Below are positions 63,256 to 64,000 of a stretch of 64,000 bases of DNA, piece by piece. Under the pieces are notes generated by a model. The model did no database searches, was not told the DNA's origin, and saw nothing but the letters and a program-made list of their open reading frames with translations. The DNA is taken from positions 5,004,501 through 5,068,500 of the forward strand of contig NZ_CP100604.1 of the NCBI RefSeq assembly GCF_031202265.1, written 5' to 3'. The DNA comes from Bradyrhizobium sp. Ash2021 (lineage in GTDB: Bacteria; Pseudomonadota; Alphaproteobacteria; Rhizobiales; Xanthobacteraceae). Every line of letters starts with the position of its first letter. Position 1 is the first letter of the stretch. A program made the translations under genes and the position numbers.

Positions 63256-64000
63256 ATGGTAATTGGGGCGATGGGGATTCGACGGCCAAATTCGATCGTC
63301 CTGGTAGCGCGTGGCGTTGCCGCGGTGGCAACCTGCCTCGTGCTCGCCAACTGCGCCTCGTCGAACAAGTTCGCCAGCCGCGTTGATCCCAGATACGGCG
63401 TTTCCAGTAGCCCCCGGGTCGTTGCCTTCGGAGAACCCGTGCCGAAGGGCGGCGGCACCTACCGGGTCGGCAAGCCCTATACTGTCGGCGGACGGGTCTA
63501 TGTGCCCGAAGAAGATGCCGAGTATCGCGAGGAGGGCATGGCCTCCTGGTACGGCGATGATTTCCACGGCCGGCTGACCGCCAATGGCGAAGTGTTCGAC
63601 ATGGGCTCGTTGACCGCCGCCCATCCCACCCTGCCGATGCCGTGCTACGCGCGCGTCACCAATCTCCGGAATGGCAAATCGCTGATCGTTCGCGTCAATG
63701 ACCGCGGACCCTACCACGGCAATCGCCTCATAGATGTCTCGAACAAAGCCGCGGAACTTCTTGAATTCAAAGGCAATGGTGTCGCCCGCGTTCGCGTCGA
63801 ATATGTCGGTCGCGCGCCGCTCGAAGGCTCCGACGACCGCCAGTTGATTGCGACCTTGCGCACCGGCGTTCCCGCGCCATCGCCGTCCACGGTCCGAATC
63901 GCGTCCGCCCGCCCGTTCGTGCCGGAACTTTCGTCATCCGCCGGCCGGATCCGGGGCGAGGTTCCAATGCCGGAAGGGCGGCCCTACAGCCTTGGCAATA
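63256..64000 (+). CDS. rlpA: RlpA-family septal ring lytic transglycosylase/lipoprotein (partial)
   Basis: The frame from ATG 63256 (ATG 63271 is an alternative) runs off the window. It has a lipobox (LVLANCAS), then GKPYTVGGRVYVPEE and the double-psi barrel EEGMASWYGDDFHGRLTANG, with ARVTNLRNGKSLIVRVNDRG and PYHGNRLIDVS. RlpA cleaves denuded glycan strands at the division septum. The C-terminal SPOR domain, if present, is outside the window. Confidence 0.9.
   Translation, partial: MVIGAMGIRRPNSIVLVARGVAAVATCLVLANCASSNKFASRVDPRYGVSSSPRVVAFGEPVPKGGGTYRVGKPYTVGGRVYVPEEDAEYREEGMASWYGDDFHGRLTANGEVFDMGSLTAAHPTLPMPCYARVTNLRNGKSLIVRVNDRGPYHGNRLIDVSNKAAELLEFKGNGVARVRVEYVGRAPLEGSDDRQLIATLRTGVPAPSPSTVRIASARPFVPELSSSAGRIRGEVPMPEGRPYSLGN

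Overview
The window looks like a chromosomal segment of a high-GC alphaproteobacterium of the Bradyrhizobium/Rhodopseudomonas group. The reasons are the fixNOQP-fixGHIS style cytochrome oxidase locus with FNR/FixK boxes, Omp25-type porins, an FnrN/AadR-like regulator, rhizobial-type class III cyclases and very small rhizobial membrane proteins. The taxonomic placement is inferred from protein style and gene order only.

Layout. 1-2.05 kb: end of an MlaE/MlaF/MlaD-type lipid transporter. 2.1-11.6 kb: a monoheme cytochrome, an Fe-S FnrN-like regulator and the complete ccoNOQP + ccoGHIS locus for high-affinity cbb3 oxidase, with four FNR/FixK-type boxes. 11.6-13.1 kb: a small HTH gene, transposase debris and a second Crp/Fnr regulator. 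13.1-17.6 kb: a striking electron-transfer locus, with a Cyc2-like monoheme cytochrome-beta-barrel fusion, an Omp25-like porin and three diheme c-type cytochromes. 17.7-25.1 kb: DUF6455, hemerythrin, an exonuclease/cNMP-CBS-DUF294 pair, acetate symporter actP with its DUF485 partner, and a cytochrome c.

25.8-39.8 kb is an alcohol-to-acetyl-CoA module. It holds a PQQ alcohol dehydrogenase with the lanthanide-type DxD motif, a MxaJ/XoxJ-cytochrome c fusion, two LuxR response regulators, a hybrid histidine kinase paired with a FIST sensor (NosP/NahK-like arrangement), a GAF-Fis regulator, aldehyde dehydrogenase, DUF779, acetyl-CoA synthetase, a LID-deleted adenylate kinase relic and a cytochrome c2. 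Together they would oxidise an alcohol in the periplasm, oxidise the aldehyde, activate the acid to acetyl-CoA and pass electrons to c-type cytochromes and probably the cbb3 oxidase. ActP could recapture acetate.

40.2-47.7 kb is a scarred accessory region: an IS1595/GFA chimera, a class III cyclase with a broken start and a replaced C-terminus, an NrsF fragment, an AhpD-like protein, a decayed DUF427 gene, a SAM methyltransferase overlapping a tetraether-synthase (Tes/MJ0619)-like radical SAM gene, a VKOR-like protein and IS remnants. 47.8-50.4 kb: NDH-2, a thioredoxin-like gene with an in-frame amber codon, and CcdA. 50.7-60.1 kb: a TusA-radical SAM fusion, a PhnD-like binding protein with an acyl-CoA-dehydrogenase-like enzyme, then a tightly overlapping run of nucleoside phosphorylase, DUF2064 transferase, membrane glycosyltransferase, SPASM radical SAM and GT2. 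This run is an unassigned biosynthetic cluster. An exported methyltransferase and a DoxX-like protein follow.

60.2-64 kb: an exported unknown protein with a LysR remnant in front, a HEPN/AbiU2-like protein beside a broken tRNA-Ser 5' half (scar of an integrated element or deletion), a truncated lipoprotein, two tiny membrane proteins and the start of rlpA.
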